In this document: piece by piece, positions 30,266 through 41,077 of the stretch
Numbering within the stretch: position 1 is the first letter of the stretch
Layout of the letters: every line of letters begins with the position of its first letter
NCBI RefSeq assembly: GCF_963576675.1
Contig: NC_088916.1
Coordinates: 2,557,001 to 2,621,000, forward strand
Direction of reading: 5' to 3'
From: Euphorbia lathyris
Lineage: Eukaryota > Streptophyta > Magnoliopsida > Malpighiales > Euphorbiaceae
Length of the DNA stretch: 64,000 nt
Notes under the pieces: generated by a model
Databases searched by the model: none
What the model saw: the letters and a program-made list of their open reading frames with translations, nothing else
Told to the model about the DNA's origin: nothing
Position numbers and translations under genes: made by a program

Positions 30266-32781
30266 AGGATTAATCTTCTATTGGGGGTAATTTTTTAAAA
30301 AAATTACCCTACTGGACCTGGTTGGGAAATATTGATGCGAACCCACGAGGAACAGTGCCTCGAAAACCCGACAACTAGATTTGATCCCTAGGAAAGCTAA
30401 CGAATCAGGGTCGGACAGAAAAGAACCCTTACAAAACTAGGTTGTAAAGACCCAATCTCAGTCTCCAACAATTAAGGATTTAATCCCGAACTGTTCAAAG
30501 TAGTGCCCTAAAGAACACAAGAGAAATCACTCACAAAATATTTTTATTAATATCAAAGTTGTTACAAACTTAGAAAATTGGAAATATTTAAAGACTAAAA
30601 CTAAATTATGTTGGACATACTTTGCCCTTACATAACTAAAATAAACATAATAAATATAAGGATAAAAAAGTAACTAAGCAAGTCAAAATTATTACCTAGA
30701 AAGTCAAAGTAAAAGTCATCCTCATAATTCTTCATGTAGTCCCATACCATATCAAAGAAAAATTGTGCAATTCTTTAAATTGCAAATAATTTCCCACCAT
30801 CCAAAATTTATTATCCAACTTAATTAGATCTCCTAAAATCCAAATTCAATTCCCTCAAAATCCAAATTCAAAATGAATTAAATCTAATTGATCCGTTTTC
30901 AATTTGATATTCGTGTAACTCGAAAAGGGATTAAATGATTTCATTTTGAACTTCGCACGCTTCATATGATTATCAAATAAAGGACTAAAATTCGTAAATA
31001 TAATCTCGTTTTTAGCATGGATCCGATTCTCATCAAATATTCCTCTAGAAGAGGCTATTTTCCAACCAGGGTAAGAAAACAAATTTTTTTTTATTGTGAT
31101 ATTGCCCATTACGGCGTCCATGATGGGCATGTTGTTGACAGAGATCCTCACATAAATTTTCTTTTAACAATTTTTTAAAATTTAATATTATAAAAATAAA
31201 AATAAAAATTATATTATTAAATTATTGTTTTATAAAATTTTGATTAAATTTTAAATTTGATTTATTTGGAAATGTTAAGGTTTTAATTTATAGGATTAAC
31301 GTATGAAATTGTGCAAATTTAATCATAACGTTTCAAGTAAAATGCAGATTTACTCTAACGTATGAAATTGTACAAATTAACCCTAACGTTTTAAGCGAAG
31401 TGCAAATTTGGCTCTGATATATAAAATTATACAAATTTAACTCTAAGGTTTCCAAACAAAATTAAAATGCAAAATTAATTTTAACCACGCGCTACTGAAA
31501 ACTTGAAAATACTTCTTTGACTGTTATTAGCTACATCGGACTTTCTAAACCAGTTTATCTATAAATTGAAGCAATTTCATACTTTTTTTTTGTAACTATA
31601 TTAATAACACGGTAAAATATTTTAGACAGTTTCAAAAAAACTAAACCTGCTACATATAAATTAATTCATTTCTTTTAAATTATTTAAAATATTTTACTGT
31701 ATTATTAATGCACTGTTTTTTTTTTTAGTAATGCACTAAATATTTAACCTTAAAATTTCAAAGCAAGATCAATTTTAACCATACGTTACCGAAAATTTGA
31801 AAAAACTTGTTTACTGTTATTTATCAAAAAACTGGTTTAGAAAATCTGATGTGGCTAAATAACAGTTAAACAGGGGATTAACGCTATAAATTTATACAAT
31901 TTTATACGTTAGGGATAAATCCGCACTTCATTTGAAACGTTAGGGTTAAATATTTAGTGCATTACTAACAAAAAAAAAAAATGATGCATTAGTAACACAG
32001 TCAAATATTTTAGACAATTTCAAAAAAAAAATTGTAATTAATTTATATATAGCATGTTTAGTTTTTTGAAACTGTTTAAAATACTTTATTATGTTATTCA
32101 CATAGTTACAAAAAAATATATGAAACTGCTTTAATTTATCGACAAACTGGTTTAGAAGGTCCGATGTAGCTGAATAACAGTCAAATAAGTATTTTCAAAT
32201 TTTCCATAGCACGTGGTTAAAATTGATTTTGCTCGGAAATATTAGAGTTAAATTTACATAATTTATACATTAGGCCTAAATCTGCACTTCGCTTAAAACG
32301 TTATATTTAAATTTATACAATTTCATATATTATGGTTAAATTTTTACTTGAAACGTTAAAATTAAAATTGCACAATTTCATACGTTAGCAATGCACTAAA
32401 TATTTAATCTCAACGTTTTAAACGAAATGCAGATTTAATACTAACGTATAAAAATATGCAAATTTAACATAACATTTTCAAATAAAATCAAATTTAAATT
32501 TTACTCCATAAAAAAATATTCAATAATATATTTTTATTTTTATAATATTAAATTTAAAATAATTATTAAAAAAAAAAAATTGTGGGCAGTGTCACTGTCC
32601 AGTTGTTGACAGGAATGCTCCTGTCAACAACAAGCCCATCAATGGAGCCGTAATGGGTAATAAATTGATTAAAAAATTTGTTTTTATAACCCTGGTTGGG
32701 AAATAGTCCCTCCTAAGGGAAATATTTCCCAACCAGGTCTAGCAATTTTTTTTTAAATTGACCCCAACAAAGGATTAACCC
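30266..32781. mobile_element. Fold-back / Mutator-like element, 2.5 kb with nested LTR
   Basis: Outer ends AGGATTAATC and (inverted) GGGTTAATCC are flanked by TATAAACAC (30257-30265) and TATAAACTC (32782-32790), 8 of 9 matching. The inverted arms contain a CCTGGTTGGGAAATA hairpin at each end and GTTGTTGACAG / CTGTCAACAAC blocks further in. The centre is a long imperfect palindrome of CCCTAACGTTT-type repeats. No transposase frame is present. Without the nested solo LTR the element is about 1.8 kb. Confidence 0.65.
30333..31035 (-). mobile_element. Solo LTR, 703 bp, with 5-bp target duplication
   Basis: It begins TGATGCGAACCC and ends GATTCTCATCA (TGATG...CATCA ends), and is flanked by AATAT at 30328-30332 and 31036-31040. 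Removing it restores the end hairpin of the surrounding fold-back element, as seen intact at its other end (32690-32745). Strand is a guess from the position of poly(A)-like and TATA-like words; there is no internal region. Confidence 0.75.
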
Positions 32782-32790
32782 TATAAACTC

Positions 32791-33420
32791 ATTTGTCATA
32801 AACTGAAAATAACTTTCAAGATTAAACCAATAACTTATTATAGCTAACAATTTCCCCATTCCATATAATTAAACCAAGAAATACAGTGCATTACAATTAG
32901 AGTAATCCAACGAAGACATAAGAAATTACAAAAAAAAGGCTCTCAATTAATTACACAGAGAAAGGCTTTTAATTAAGCCAAATATCCATAAACAACAGGG
33001 TACACAGGAGTGAAAACAAAACAATCAAGGGGTTACAGCCATAAAAGTCCTTAAATAGGAAGATCCTAATCAGGGGGGACGGACAAAAAAAAAAAAAGGA
33101 AAAGAGGGATAAAGAAAAAATCACTTTCTCAGGTGAAATTTCTTCACAAAACTAACTTTTCTCTTTTGGAATTCTTTAACTGAGAGGGGAGGATGTGCTA
33201 CATTCTGTCCATATCATTTAAAGATACCAACTATTCAAAGCACCTAAATGAAACTTGTAGCCTCTTAAAGAAAAGAAAAGACCATATGCCCGTAATAAAC
33301 TAGAGACTAGTCAGATGGAAAATAAAATAGGACTCACAACGCCTTGATGACAAGGTAATGTTAGGTCCTTGCGATATAAAATATTGAATCCAATTCACAG
33401 GCTGAAGTCTAACTTAACAA
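32791..33420. other. AT-rich spacer, possibly a 3' UTR on the minus strand
   Basis: There is no coding frame. It lies downstream (minus strand) of the candidate spliced transcript at 33420-33960 and may be its untranslated tail. Confidence 0.3.
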
Positions 33421-33960
33421 AAAGTCCTTTTAGTCCAATCATTTGCCTCCTTCAACCAGTCTTCTTCTAGCCTGAAAAAACGAAAACCTAAACAAATAAG
33501 AAGCTTAAACCAATGAAAAGCAATGCAAAATCACACATGTAGGAACCCATACCTCTAGGAACCACGATTGATTTCTTAGGAGCCTGCATGTTCAGATCGC
33601 AGGGGGTGCCAGACACCGATTTAAACGAGAGAGAGTGGATCGAGGGTGTCCAGAAAGAGAAAGGGCGTTAGAATCGCCACTGCCGTTGGGAATAGTCGTG
33701 TTAACGGTTGTCGCCGGAGTTAACGGCGACGCCTGAGGGGAGGGGCGTTAGAATCGCCACTGCCGTTTGCGTTTACGGTTGTCGCCGGAGTTAGCGGGCG
33801 ACGCCTGAGGAGCTCTGAGTAGAACAAAATCCGCCATTTTTAGAGAGATTGAGAGGCGGAAGACTAGGAAGGAGGAGTGGGGCGAAAGCGCAAGAGAAGT
33901 TTCTGTAAAATCGGAGGAAATAGGGACCTAGGGTTATTAAATAATATAAGAGAAAGAGGT
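33420..33960 (-). pseudogene. Candidate small or broken gene start, minus strand
   Basis: On the minus strand an ATG at 33835-33837 lies in a strong plant context (CTAAAAATGGCGG) after a CT-rich leader. It opens a frame that stops after 29 codons (TAA 33748-33750). The stretch from about 33660 to 33810 is GC-rich and contains two tandem copies of a segment (GGCGTTAGAATCGCCACTGC ... CCGGAGTTA). The copies differ by one base in register, so the frame is broken. A plausible GTATGG donor near 33553 and TTTTTTCAG acceptor near 33476 suggest an intron. No protein family was recognised; a 5'-damaged gene or non-coding transcript are both possible. Confidence 0.35.
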
Positions 33961-34321
33961 TGAAACTAATGGGTCTTGGGTCGCTGATGTTTTGTTCAAG
34001 CCCAACCCCTCCTTATGTCCATTCTTTAATTAATTATTCATCCCAAAATATAAAGCTTGGGTATCACCTAGTGTTAATTAGACATTATTTAATTAGTTTA
34101 GTTGTTCATGGTTCAGGTGTTATTTAGGTATGGTATATGATTGTTTGTATTTAATTTTTAACAACATATATGTGATTTCTTGTTTCCAAATAAGTTCAAT
34201 AATTATATGCATATCAAAATAATGATGAAGACAAATGAATTAATTTAAAAAAACTTTGAAATTGTATTAAATTTATTATGTCCTAGGAAAATACATATTA
34301 GAGACCCTTAAATTCATAAAA

Positions 34322-35162
34322 TCAACGACCTACTTTATAAGTCTATGTCATAGGGGTGTAAAGTCGGTCAAAATAAAATAAATAATTTAGAACGGCCCAA
34401 TTTATACGTCTATGCTATAGGGGTATAAAAGCGGTCAAAAATAAAAATTAATTAAGTAATTTAAAACGACTCAATTCATACGTCTATGCTATAGGGGTAT
34501 GAAAGCGGCCAAAATAAAATTAATTAAAATAACCAAACGGCCCAATTTATACGTCTATGCTATAGGGGTATGAAAGCGGTCAAAATAAAAATTAATTAAG
34601 TAATTTAAAACGACTCAATTCATACGTCTATGCTATAGGGGTATGAAATCGGTCAAAAATAAAATTAATTAAAATAACCAAACGGCCCAATTTATACGTC
34701 TATGCTTTAGGGGTATAAAAATGGTATAACGTAATTAAATATCTCCTCAATCGGTAAAAACTTAAAAGGTGCAATTCACGATCCTTCGTTACGAATTTAC
34801 ATCTACAATATTAATCTTGTCCTAAAATTATACGTTTATTATAAAAAGTATATAAAATAAAGATGAATTAATCAGATAAATCAAGCGAATCTAATGCAAA
34901 AACCACATCTTTTAGTACCAATTTTGGGCGGGGTAGGGTGATTACTCAATGTTTTCTTCCCTACACGTAACCGACAAACGAGCTTAGAATCTCTATTTCG
35001 CGGACCACTTATCCATTAAAATTTTACCCAATTTCGGTGTCCAATCACACCTTAATTTTGGTTGGTGGCGACTCTAAAAAATAGTCTAAAAACGTAAAAC
35101 TATTACCTAGTCGATTTATAACGTCCGGCGTCCGCGCCCGGAAAAAAATTCCGGTTGCGACA
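34322..35162 (-). mobile_element. Ty3/gypsy-type LTR fragment with GAGTCGCCACC module
   Basis: Read on the minus strand from 35162 it begins TGTCGCAACCGGAATT, has a CCGGGCGCGGACGCCGG block, GAGTCGCCACCAACC and CGGTTACGTG...GGGAAG. These are landmarks of a common class of large Ty3/gypsy LTRs. It then enters a tandem array. The distal boundary is not defined. A plus-strand relative occupies 62019-64000. Confidence 0.5.
34335..34740. repeat. Tandem array of about 73 bp with alternating unit types
   Basis: Six copies of a GTCTATGCTATAGGGGTAT-centred unit start near 34341, 34408, 34482, 34553, 34626 and 34699. The lead-in alternates between ACGGCCCAATTTATACG (34391, 34537, 34681) and ACGACTCAATTCATACG (34467, 34609), so the true period is a dimer of about 145 bp. 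Confidence 0.85.
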
Positions 35163-35526
35163 GTTATAATTAAAAGTACGTGCTATTTAGGCAGCGCCTG
35201 ATCCTGAGTTAGGTATACCGACACAATCGAGTTTGGGGAGCTTATCGTTAGTTTGGAATTTGACTAGAACAGGCTTGGGAGCTGATCCCGCTTCCCTTAT
35301 GACCCTATAGGAGGGTGAAAATCAGTGAGCAGCGGAAGGTTGAATCTCGGTAGAGACGGAATGTCAGGGTGCCGCACAAGAGATGCCTCTGTGAAAAACT
35401 CTGATCCTGTGACATTATAATTAGTGATATATATTACCAAGTAATAGATTGAGTTGACAAGATTATAATAAGATGTTTTGTGTTAAGTTATGCTTGACTT
35501 ATTTAATACCAATAATAATTCAATAA
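35163..35526. other. Spacer with no recognised gene
   Basis: Moderately GC-balanced sequence between LTR fragment and microsatellite. TTATAATT words at its two edges (35164 and 35416) could be remnants of a duplication around an inserted 250-bp piece. Nothing coding is seen. Confidence 0.3.
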
Positions 35527-35528
35527 TT

Positions 35529-35554
35529 GATATATATATATATATATATATATA
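35529..35554. repeat. (TA)n microsatellite
   Basis: An uninterrupted TA run of about 13 units next to a palindromic MITE. Confidence 0.9.
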
Positions 35555-35564
35555 TGGTGTCTTC

Positions 35565-35714
35565 TATGCTTACTTTGTTTTTTTACAAAGTAAGCTTTAC
35601 TTTGTTTTTTCTACCATTGGATGAGCTTACTTTGTCAAAGTTCATCACCATCCAATAGTGTAAAAAACAAAGTAACAAAGTAAAGCTTACTTTGTCAAAA
35701 ACAAAGTAAGCATA
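35565..35714. mobile_element. Short palindromic MITE (TATGCTTACTTTGTTTTT ends)
   Basis: A 150-bp element whose arms are inverted copies: TATGCTTACTTTGTTTTT at the left and AAAAACAAAGTAAGCATA at the right, with ACCATTGGATG / CATCCAATAGT inside. A partial copy lies at about 35965-36050. It would fold into a nearly complete hairpin if transcribed. Confidence 0.75.
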
Positions 35715-36243
35715 GCCTAGCCCATATATACACACACTAAGAATGTCGTGTGTGATAAATTTGTTAACTATTATTATTTGTTAAGTGTCTTTCTAATTTT
35801 AAAAATACCTATTTACTTTTTGAATTTGTTGAAATCAAACTATTAATTCCTCTAAAATACAAGTGTAAAAAAAATGAAATTTTGAACAAGTTAATGTGTC
35901 TACATTTTATACAAGCTTAGGAATGCTAGTAGATTACTTTAAGTAAGCTAACTTAAGGGTTAGATTATACTTACTTTGTTTTTGACAAAGTAAATCTTAT
36001 TTTGTTTTTTCCACCATTGGATAAATCGAAGTAAACATAGAAGACATCCTTACTTAAACACCTAAGAAAGCTAAGAAATTTAATAAAGGCTGGTGAGGAA
36101 CTAAGGAGCTCAAATTCCTCAATGAAGTCTATAGTGCCTTGTTGTTGAATGATCATATGGATTCGGTATTTCCAAATGACCAAAACGCCACAAAAAAAAC
36201 TCACATTTTAAAAACTTCGCAAGTTCTGGATTTGACTCGCGTA

Positions 36244-36383
36244 GGAGGCTGAACTAGTTTATCGTCGGTCCAATACAAATTTCTGTGTTGTCCAACCACA
36301 ACTCCTCAGGCGTAAGGTTGATCCGAAAATATGTCTTCGCCCTTGTAAGCCACCCTCGTGGATCGGCTATGTGCAAACATATG
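36244..36383 (-). pseudogene. Relic of a Ty3/gypsy-like Gag
   Basis: The minus strand reads DPRGWLTRAKTYFRINLTP and then EELW, which resembles the capsid-domain start of plant Ty3/gypsy Gag (DP.GWL.RAE.YF). The frame covers only about 45 codons. The SIRE-like element inserted immediately upstream of it; the sequence resumes at 47834. Confidence 0.4.
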
Positions 36384-37717
36384 TGTTGGTCCCTTGTTTA
36401 GTTGCAAGTATAGTTCCAAGGGGGGGTTAGGAACTATTTAAACTTTTTATCCAGTTAAGGCAGACTTCTTTTTCTAGAGAAAAAGGTTTTAACAGCGGCG
36501 CTGAGTAAACAGCAAGATACTGGCTTAGTCAACAGGTGACTAGGTCAGTTTCTTAGCTTGAGTCAGGAGATAGCACTTAGAGTCTATTCCTGAGCTCTTA
36601 CGTTTAATGCGCACAACTCAACTTGACCTCTTTACTTGGTTAGTTTTTGATTATTTAAGCAAGCAATACAAATAAGGAGTTAAAGGTTTAGGAATACTTC
36701 ACTCAGTAGATTTATCCAGGTTCGGCTTCTTCTAAGCCTACGTCCTGTCCCCGGAACACTTCCGAGATTTCAAATCCTCTACTGAGCTCTTTAAAGGTAG
36801 AGCCTCAAACCTTTTACAATATCAGCAATTGAGTATGACAAGAGTACCTTCCTCTATACTTCTACTCAATCCTAATCTCTCCGCTGAGTACTTAAAACCG
36901 AGTACTCAGCCTCTCCTTTCTATCTCTAGAAATGATAAGTGTTTTGTCCTAATACAAAGATGTGCTAAGACACTTTAGACGATTTTACAATCACTCTAGA
37001 CTTTTACACAGATGAGAAAATTGTAGTGTAAGAAATTTGCTTTGCTTCCTGGCTTGCAGAACTTGTAGAGATTTGGTCAGCGTAATGGCTTGATCAAGTT
37101 CTGTGTTTTGTGAAGCTTGTGATGGCACTATTTATAGAGACGTCTGGGTCATCGGTCATTTCGAATTTCGAAATAACCGTTGGAGGGAAACGACTATGTG
37201 TCGTTGTCATCCTGACTTGTACAGAGCTCTCGGCCAATCACAATCGTGTATCTTCTGTCCTCGGTCAGCTCAGCAGATGGTCTCTCCTTTTATGGTAAAG
37301 TCAACTGGACAGCACACTGTGTCGTCTGAACTTTGCCAAAAGAGGAAACACTTTGTCTGGAAGTTTTCCTTCGCCATCTGCTGTCTTGTACGTTTGTCGA
37401 GACTACTCAGCAGCTTTATCTTGAAGTTGTTCCCGAAGGACTTCTAGATCCTTCCGTTTGCTGAGTTGCGATTTCATTCAAAACGGCAACGTCTTGACAT
37501 ACGCGGGTCGAGTGTACTGAGTTGTTTGACATGGGCCTTGGATTCCGTATTGGACTTGGGCCTTCCAATCCTTATGACTTATAATATTTGTAACTCAACA
37601 TTGAACAAACACATTAGTAGAATAAATCAAAGCATTTAACCTTAGTGTGTTTAGAATATGTATATTATACTTAAACAATTTTGTCAAATCAAAATTATGT
37701 GGAAAGGTGTTTCAACA
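36384..37717 (-). repeat. 3' LTR of the SIRE-like element
   Basis: It begins TGTTGGTCCCTTG and ends GGTGTTTCAACA on the plus strand. Internally it is followed by AACTCCCCCATTTT, i.e. an AAAATGGGGGAG polypurine tract on the coding strand (37718-37732). Confidence 0.95.
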
Positions 37718-38245
37718 AACTCCCCCATTTTGATGTTGGCAAAACTATTCAGCAAGGAACTCAGTATGAGCTCCTCCATGATAGTTGACCTAATATAATT
37801 TAGCAAACTCCCCCGTAAGGGTTGAGCTACTGACTTAGTTTTACTTAAAACATTTAAGGATTTAAATGAGTAAGTCTAAGGTCAGTTTTTAGGTATAGGT
37901 CAGCTATATCACATATTCTATTTACTCAGTGTTAAGCGGAAGGTTTAAACATACAGAGCGCGTGCTGAGTAATTTGTTCAATGAGTTCTTATCAGAATAC
38001 TTCATAAGTACATGGGTTCATGTCAAACATGTTATCAGCATATCATTTAGTCAATAAACATTACAAGTTTTAAACATAGCTGATTTAATTGAAGATACAT
38101 AATAACTCAGTACTTTAATAGCATATATCATAACTCAAGATTTGAATAAGAAAAGTAAGTATGATATATATTGATAGCGGTCAGTAATTACACAGAGAAA
38201 AGAAGGAAGACAAATAGATTGCAACTGTTTTGGCCTAAGTTATGC
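37718..38245 (-). other. 3' untranslated region of the SIRE-like element
   Basis: About 530 bp between the third ORF stop and the 3' LTR, non-coding, ending in the AAAATGGGGGAG polypurine tract next to the LTR. Confidence 0.6.
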
Positions 38246-41077
38246 TTATTTCTTTTTCTTGCCCTGTGACTGACTTCGCTCGTACTGACGTCGCTCATGC
38301 TGAGCTCTAGCAGCTTGCGCTTTCTCCCCCGTTTTGTCAACTTCAGGGAGCTTGAACGCATCGGTTAAGACAGCGCGAGTCAGTTCTTGTGAAAGCTCTT
38401 TTAGCTTGTCGGCACTATCATTGACGCCATAAAAAATGGCAACTCCATCAGCTGATACTTCTACTGGTACTCGAAGATCAGCAGCACTGAGCATATTGAT
38501 GCTGAACGCTTGAGCTTTGGCTTGCCAGATGAGAGCTTCAGAGAGGCCAGCAAAGACTTGGTGGAATGTCTTCAAGAGAGCTGAGTCATAATGATGACGC
38601 TGGAGATTATTATGACGGATGTGGTTGAAAGATTGATGTGCGAGAGACAGCAACTCATTCTGCTTCAACACGTCAGTATCCAACTCTTGCTTGTTGAGGT
38701 TAAGTAATCGGACGACCTCACCGATTTGCTCGACGGAGCACTGACTATAGGACACCATTTGCTCATTTGTCTTAAGTTGCTCAGTATGAAGCTGGGCAAA
38801 AAGCATTTTGAGTTCTGAGGAAGTGGCGTAGTCAGTGTTCACAGCAGACAACTTCTGAACTTGCTGATGGAGAGAGTTCAGGTGTTGAATTATTGACAGA
38901 TGTATCTCTGCCAACTTGGCAAGTGAATCCTGCTTAGCTTGCTGGGTTTGGAATGACAAGACTACATTCAGCAGATCTTTGAGTCCCTTGACTTCGTTGA
39001 GAAGTAGAGTGACCTGGGAGAGCTGAGTTGTCTCAGGAATTGAAGATCCAGCAGAAGGCGAAGCGGAATGTTGAAGATCGTGGATGAGTGCTTGTACTGA
39101 GTCAATGAGCTTTTTGTCGGACTCAGTGGCATCCCGATGTATATCAGTATGACCAGAAGAAAGTGGAGTGAAGGGAGTGCCCTGGTCAGTGACTGGATGA
39201 CTTGGCTCAATCTGCACTTGAATTGGAGGTAATGTTGATTGATCAGCAGAGAGGTTTGTTGTGGAAGTAATAACCCGAACACTGTCTGTGCTGACGGTGG
39301 AAGGATGGGGAGTCAGCACCATGCTTAAGGAGACGGCATGAGCAGTGGTCGGTTCAACCTGACTAGTTGAAGTAGTTGAAGTGTTATGGTCGGCATGTTC
39401 CTGTTGAGAAGAAACAGAGGCTTGTTTTTCCAACGACGTCGTAGTAGAGGAAGTTGATGGCCGTTTGAAAAACTTTAGTTGAACAGTAGAAGGGTCCTTT
39501 GTTGTCTTAGAGAGGACAAGTTCAGGAATAGATGGTGATTGCACAGGAAGTTCACTGACCATCTTCTCACTAGCCTTGACCAGCTTTCGCCTTCTACGTG
39601 GTGGAGTGGTATGATGAGCAGGTTCTTCTGAGTGAGTAGGAGAAGGTTCCTTGTGCTCAGTATGGGTCTGGTCATCTTGCTCAACTTGCTCAACTTGCTC
39701 AACTCCAGCAGCTAACTCGGTGTTAGTTTGCACATTTCCACCAGCTAACCCAGTGTTGGCATCCTCAACCTCAATTTCGCTGTCATATTCCTCAGATTCA
39801 TCAGCGACATCCTGATCGCTGGTTTCAGCTTCTTCTTCAGCAGTGCTGTCTCCATCAAGTTCTTTCTCAACTTGGGAGATGAAGTGGTCATCTAACTGGA
39901 CCTCATGCTCCTCAGACTCAGCACCTGTACCTTGACACTGGGTGAAGTAGGAATCACCCGGTACAATGAAGTCTGTCGGCATAACTTCTAGAGGTGCCAG
40001 TGTTGAAGGCTTCTGCTTCATCTGAGGTAGCTCAGCAGCTTCCTCAGTGCCAGGCTCATCTTGCCTGTTTCTCTTCTCAGCTGACTTACCAGCTGATCTT
40101 TGCCTCTTTGCTGGAGACTCAATGTTTGGTGAAGGAGTCTCAGCAGATTTTCTCTTACGAGAAGCTGGGGCCTTAGTTCTTCGCCCTTTCTTAGGCTCAG
40201 CAACAGATTCCTCAGCTTGGTCAGTTTGACCAGCAGCAGCTTTTCCCTTCTTCAAGGGCTGTCCAAATTTCAGTGCGCTCAGCGAGGCAGCTGTGATCTC
40301 AGTTCCTCTGACGGATTCCTCACCTTCGAGGTCAATCTTGTGGTCGATGAGGATCCTGGTAATAAACCTCAGTGTACCAGTGCTGCGTAGAAAGCCAGCA
40401 ACAAGAAAAACTGGTAGGTTGATGGGGGTGTACGTCAGCATGTGCCAGATGAAGCACTGCTCGAAGTGCGTTGCTGATGTAGTGCAATTGATCTTCGGAT
40501 AGATAAAGTATGTCAGCAGATAGTGAGCCATCTTCTGGTGCTGACCCATTGAAGATGCTGAGACTTCTCCTGAGTAGCCCTCAGGTTTGCAGAAGGTAAG
40601 GACATAGTTGGTTTTGTCCTGATCTCCTGACTTCCTCAGGCTTACTCCCTCAGTTTTGAGCTGGAGGAGATTTCCTATGTACAGAGGGTTGATGAAGATG
40701 GTTTTCCCTCTTACTTCAGTGCTTAGGTAGTCGGCGGAGTCACTGGCAACCTTGAGGTTGTGGTAAAACTCCCTTACCAAGTCAGGATATGTCTCATCTC
40801 TGACTGAGAACAGCCCAGTCCATTCGTTCTTAGAAATCCATTCAGCAAATGGTTGTTCATGTTGTACGAAATGCTCAGAGACCCATCTAGAGGGCTCAAC
40901 CTTCCATTCGCGGACATTTTCGAAGACCTTGGAGTAGGTCCTGATCTTAACAACTTTCCCTTTGCCAGAAGTTTGGCCAGTTTTATCCTTGCTCGGTGTA
41001 GAGGGGTTTTGTGAAGGTTCATCGGAGCTGGACTTTTGGTGGCCGGCACCGGAGACGCTGAAAGATAACTTAGTCAT
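38246..41077 (-). CDS. Third ORF of the SIRE-like element, 943 codons, intact
   Basis: It lies between pol and the 3' LTR, 485 bp after the RNase H stop, on the same strand. Residues about 60-250 resemble the putative plant transposon protein domain often found in such ORFs: EWTGLFSVRDETYPDLVREF, then RGKTIFINPLYIGNL. Residues 290-340 are strongly basic with nuclear-localisation-like KKGRRTKAP and RKRK; 370-470 are acidic; 480-690 are S/T/P/Q rich; 690-870 are predicted coiled coil by heptad look. The C-terminus is RSQSQGKKKK. I see no signal peptide and no convincing transmembrane helix, so an envelope role is not supported. Expression would need a subgenomic or spliced RNA, or an internal promoter. 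Confidence 0.8.
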   Translation of the reverse strand: MTKLSFSVSGAGHQKSSSDEPSQNPSTPSKDKTGQTSGKGKVVKIRTYSKVFENVREWKVEPSRWVSEHFVQHEQPFAEWISKNEWTGLFSVRDETYPDLVREFYHNLKVASDSADYLSTEVRGKTIFINPLYIGNLLQLKTEGVSLRKSGDQDKTNYVLTFCKPEGYSGEVSASSMGQHQKMAHYLLTYFIYPKINCTTSATHFEQCFIWHMLTYTPINLPVFLVAGFLRSTGTLRFITRILIDHKIDLEGEESVRGTEITAASLSALKFGQPLKKGKAAAGQTDQAEESVAEPKKGRRTKAPASRKRKSAETPSPNIESPAKRQRSAGKSAEKRNRQDEPGTEEAAELPQMKQKPSTLAPLEVMPTDFIVPGDSYFTQCQGTGAESEEHEVQLDDHFISQVEKELDGDSTAEEEAETSDQDVADESEEYDSEIEVEDANTGLAGGNVQTNTELAAGVEQVEQVEQDDQTHTEHKEPSPTHSEEPAHHTTPPRRRRKLVKASEKMVSELPVQSPSIPELVLSKTTKDPSTVQLKFFKRPSTSSTTTSLEKQASVSSQQEHADHNTSTTSTSQVEPTTAHAVSLSMVLTPHPSTVSTDSVRVITSTTNLSADQSTLPPIQVQIEPSHPVTDQGTPFTPLSSGHTDIHRDATESDKKLIDSVQALIHDLQHSASPSAGSSIPETTQLSQVTLLLNEVKGLKDLLNVVLSFQTQQAKQDSLAKLAEIHLSIIQHLNSLHQQVQKLSAVNTDYATSSELKMLFAQLHTEQLKTNEQMVSYSQCSVEQIGEVVRLLNLNKQELDTDVLKQNELLSLAHQSFNHIRHNNLQRHHYDSALLKTFHQVFAGLSEALIWQAKAQAFSINMLSAADLRVPVEVSADGVAIFYGVNDSADKLKELSQELTRAVLTDAFKLPEVDKTGEKAQAARAQHERRQYERSQSQGKKKK

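Noticed and set aside
37103..37447. 114-codon frame on the plus strand, repeated at 47219-47563
   Set aside because: It lies antisense inside both LTRs of the SIRE-like element; its conservation simply reflects the recent LTR duplication, and no domain is recognisable.
38246..41077. Calling the third ORF an envelope protein
   Set aside because: SIRE-type third ORFs are sometimes called env-like, but I see no signal peptide, fusion peptide or membrane anchor in this one.
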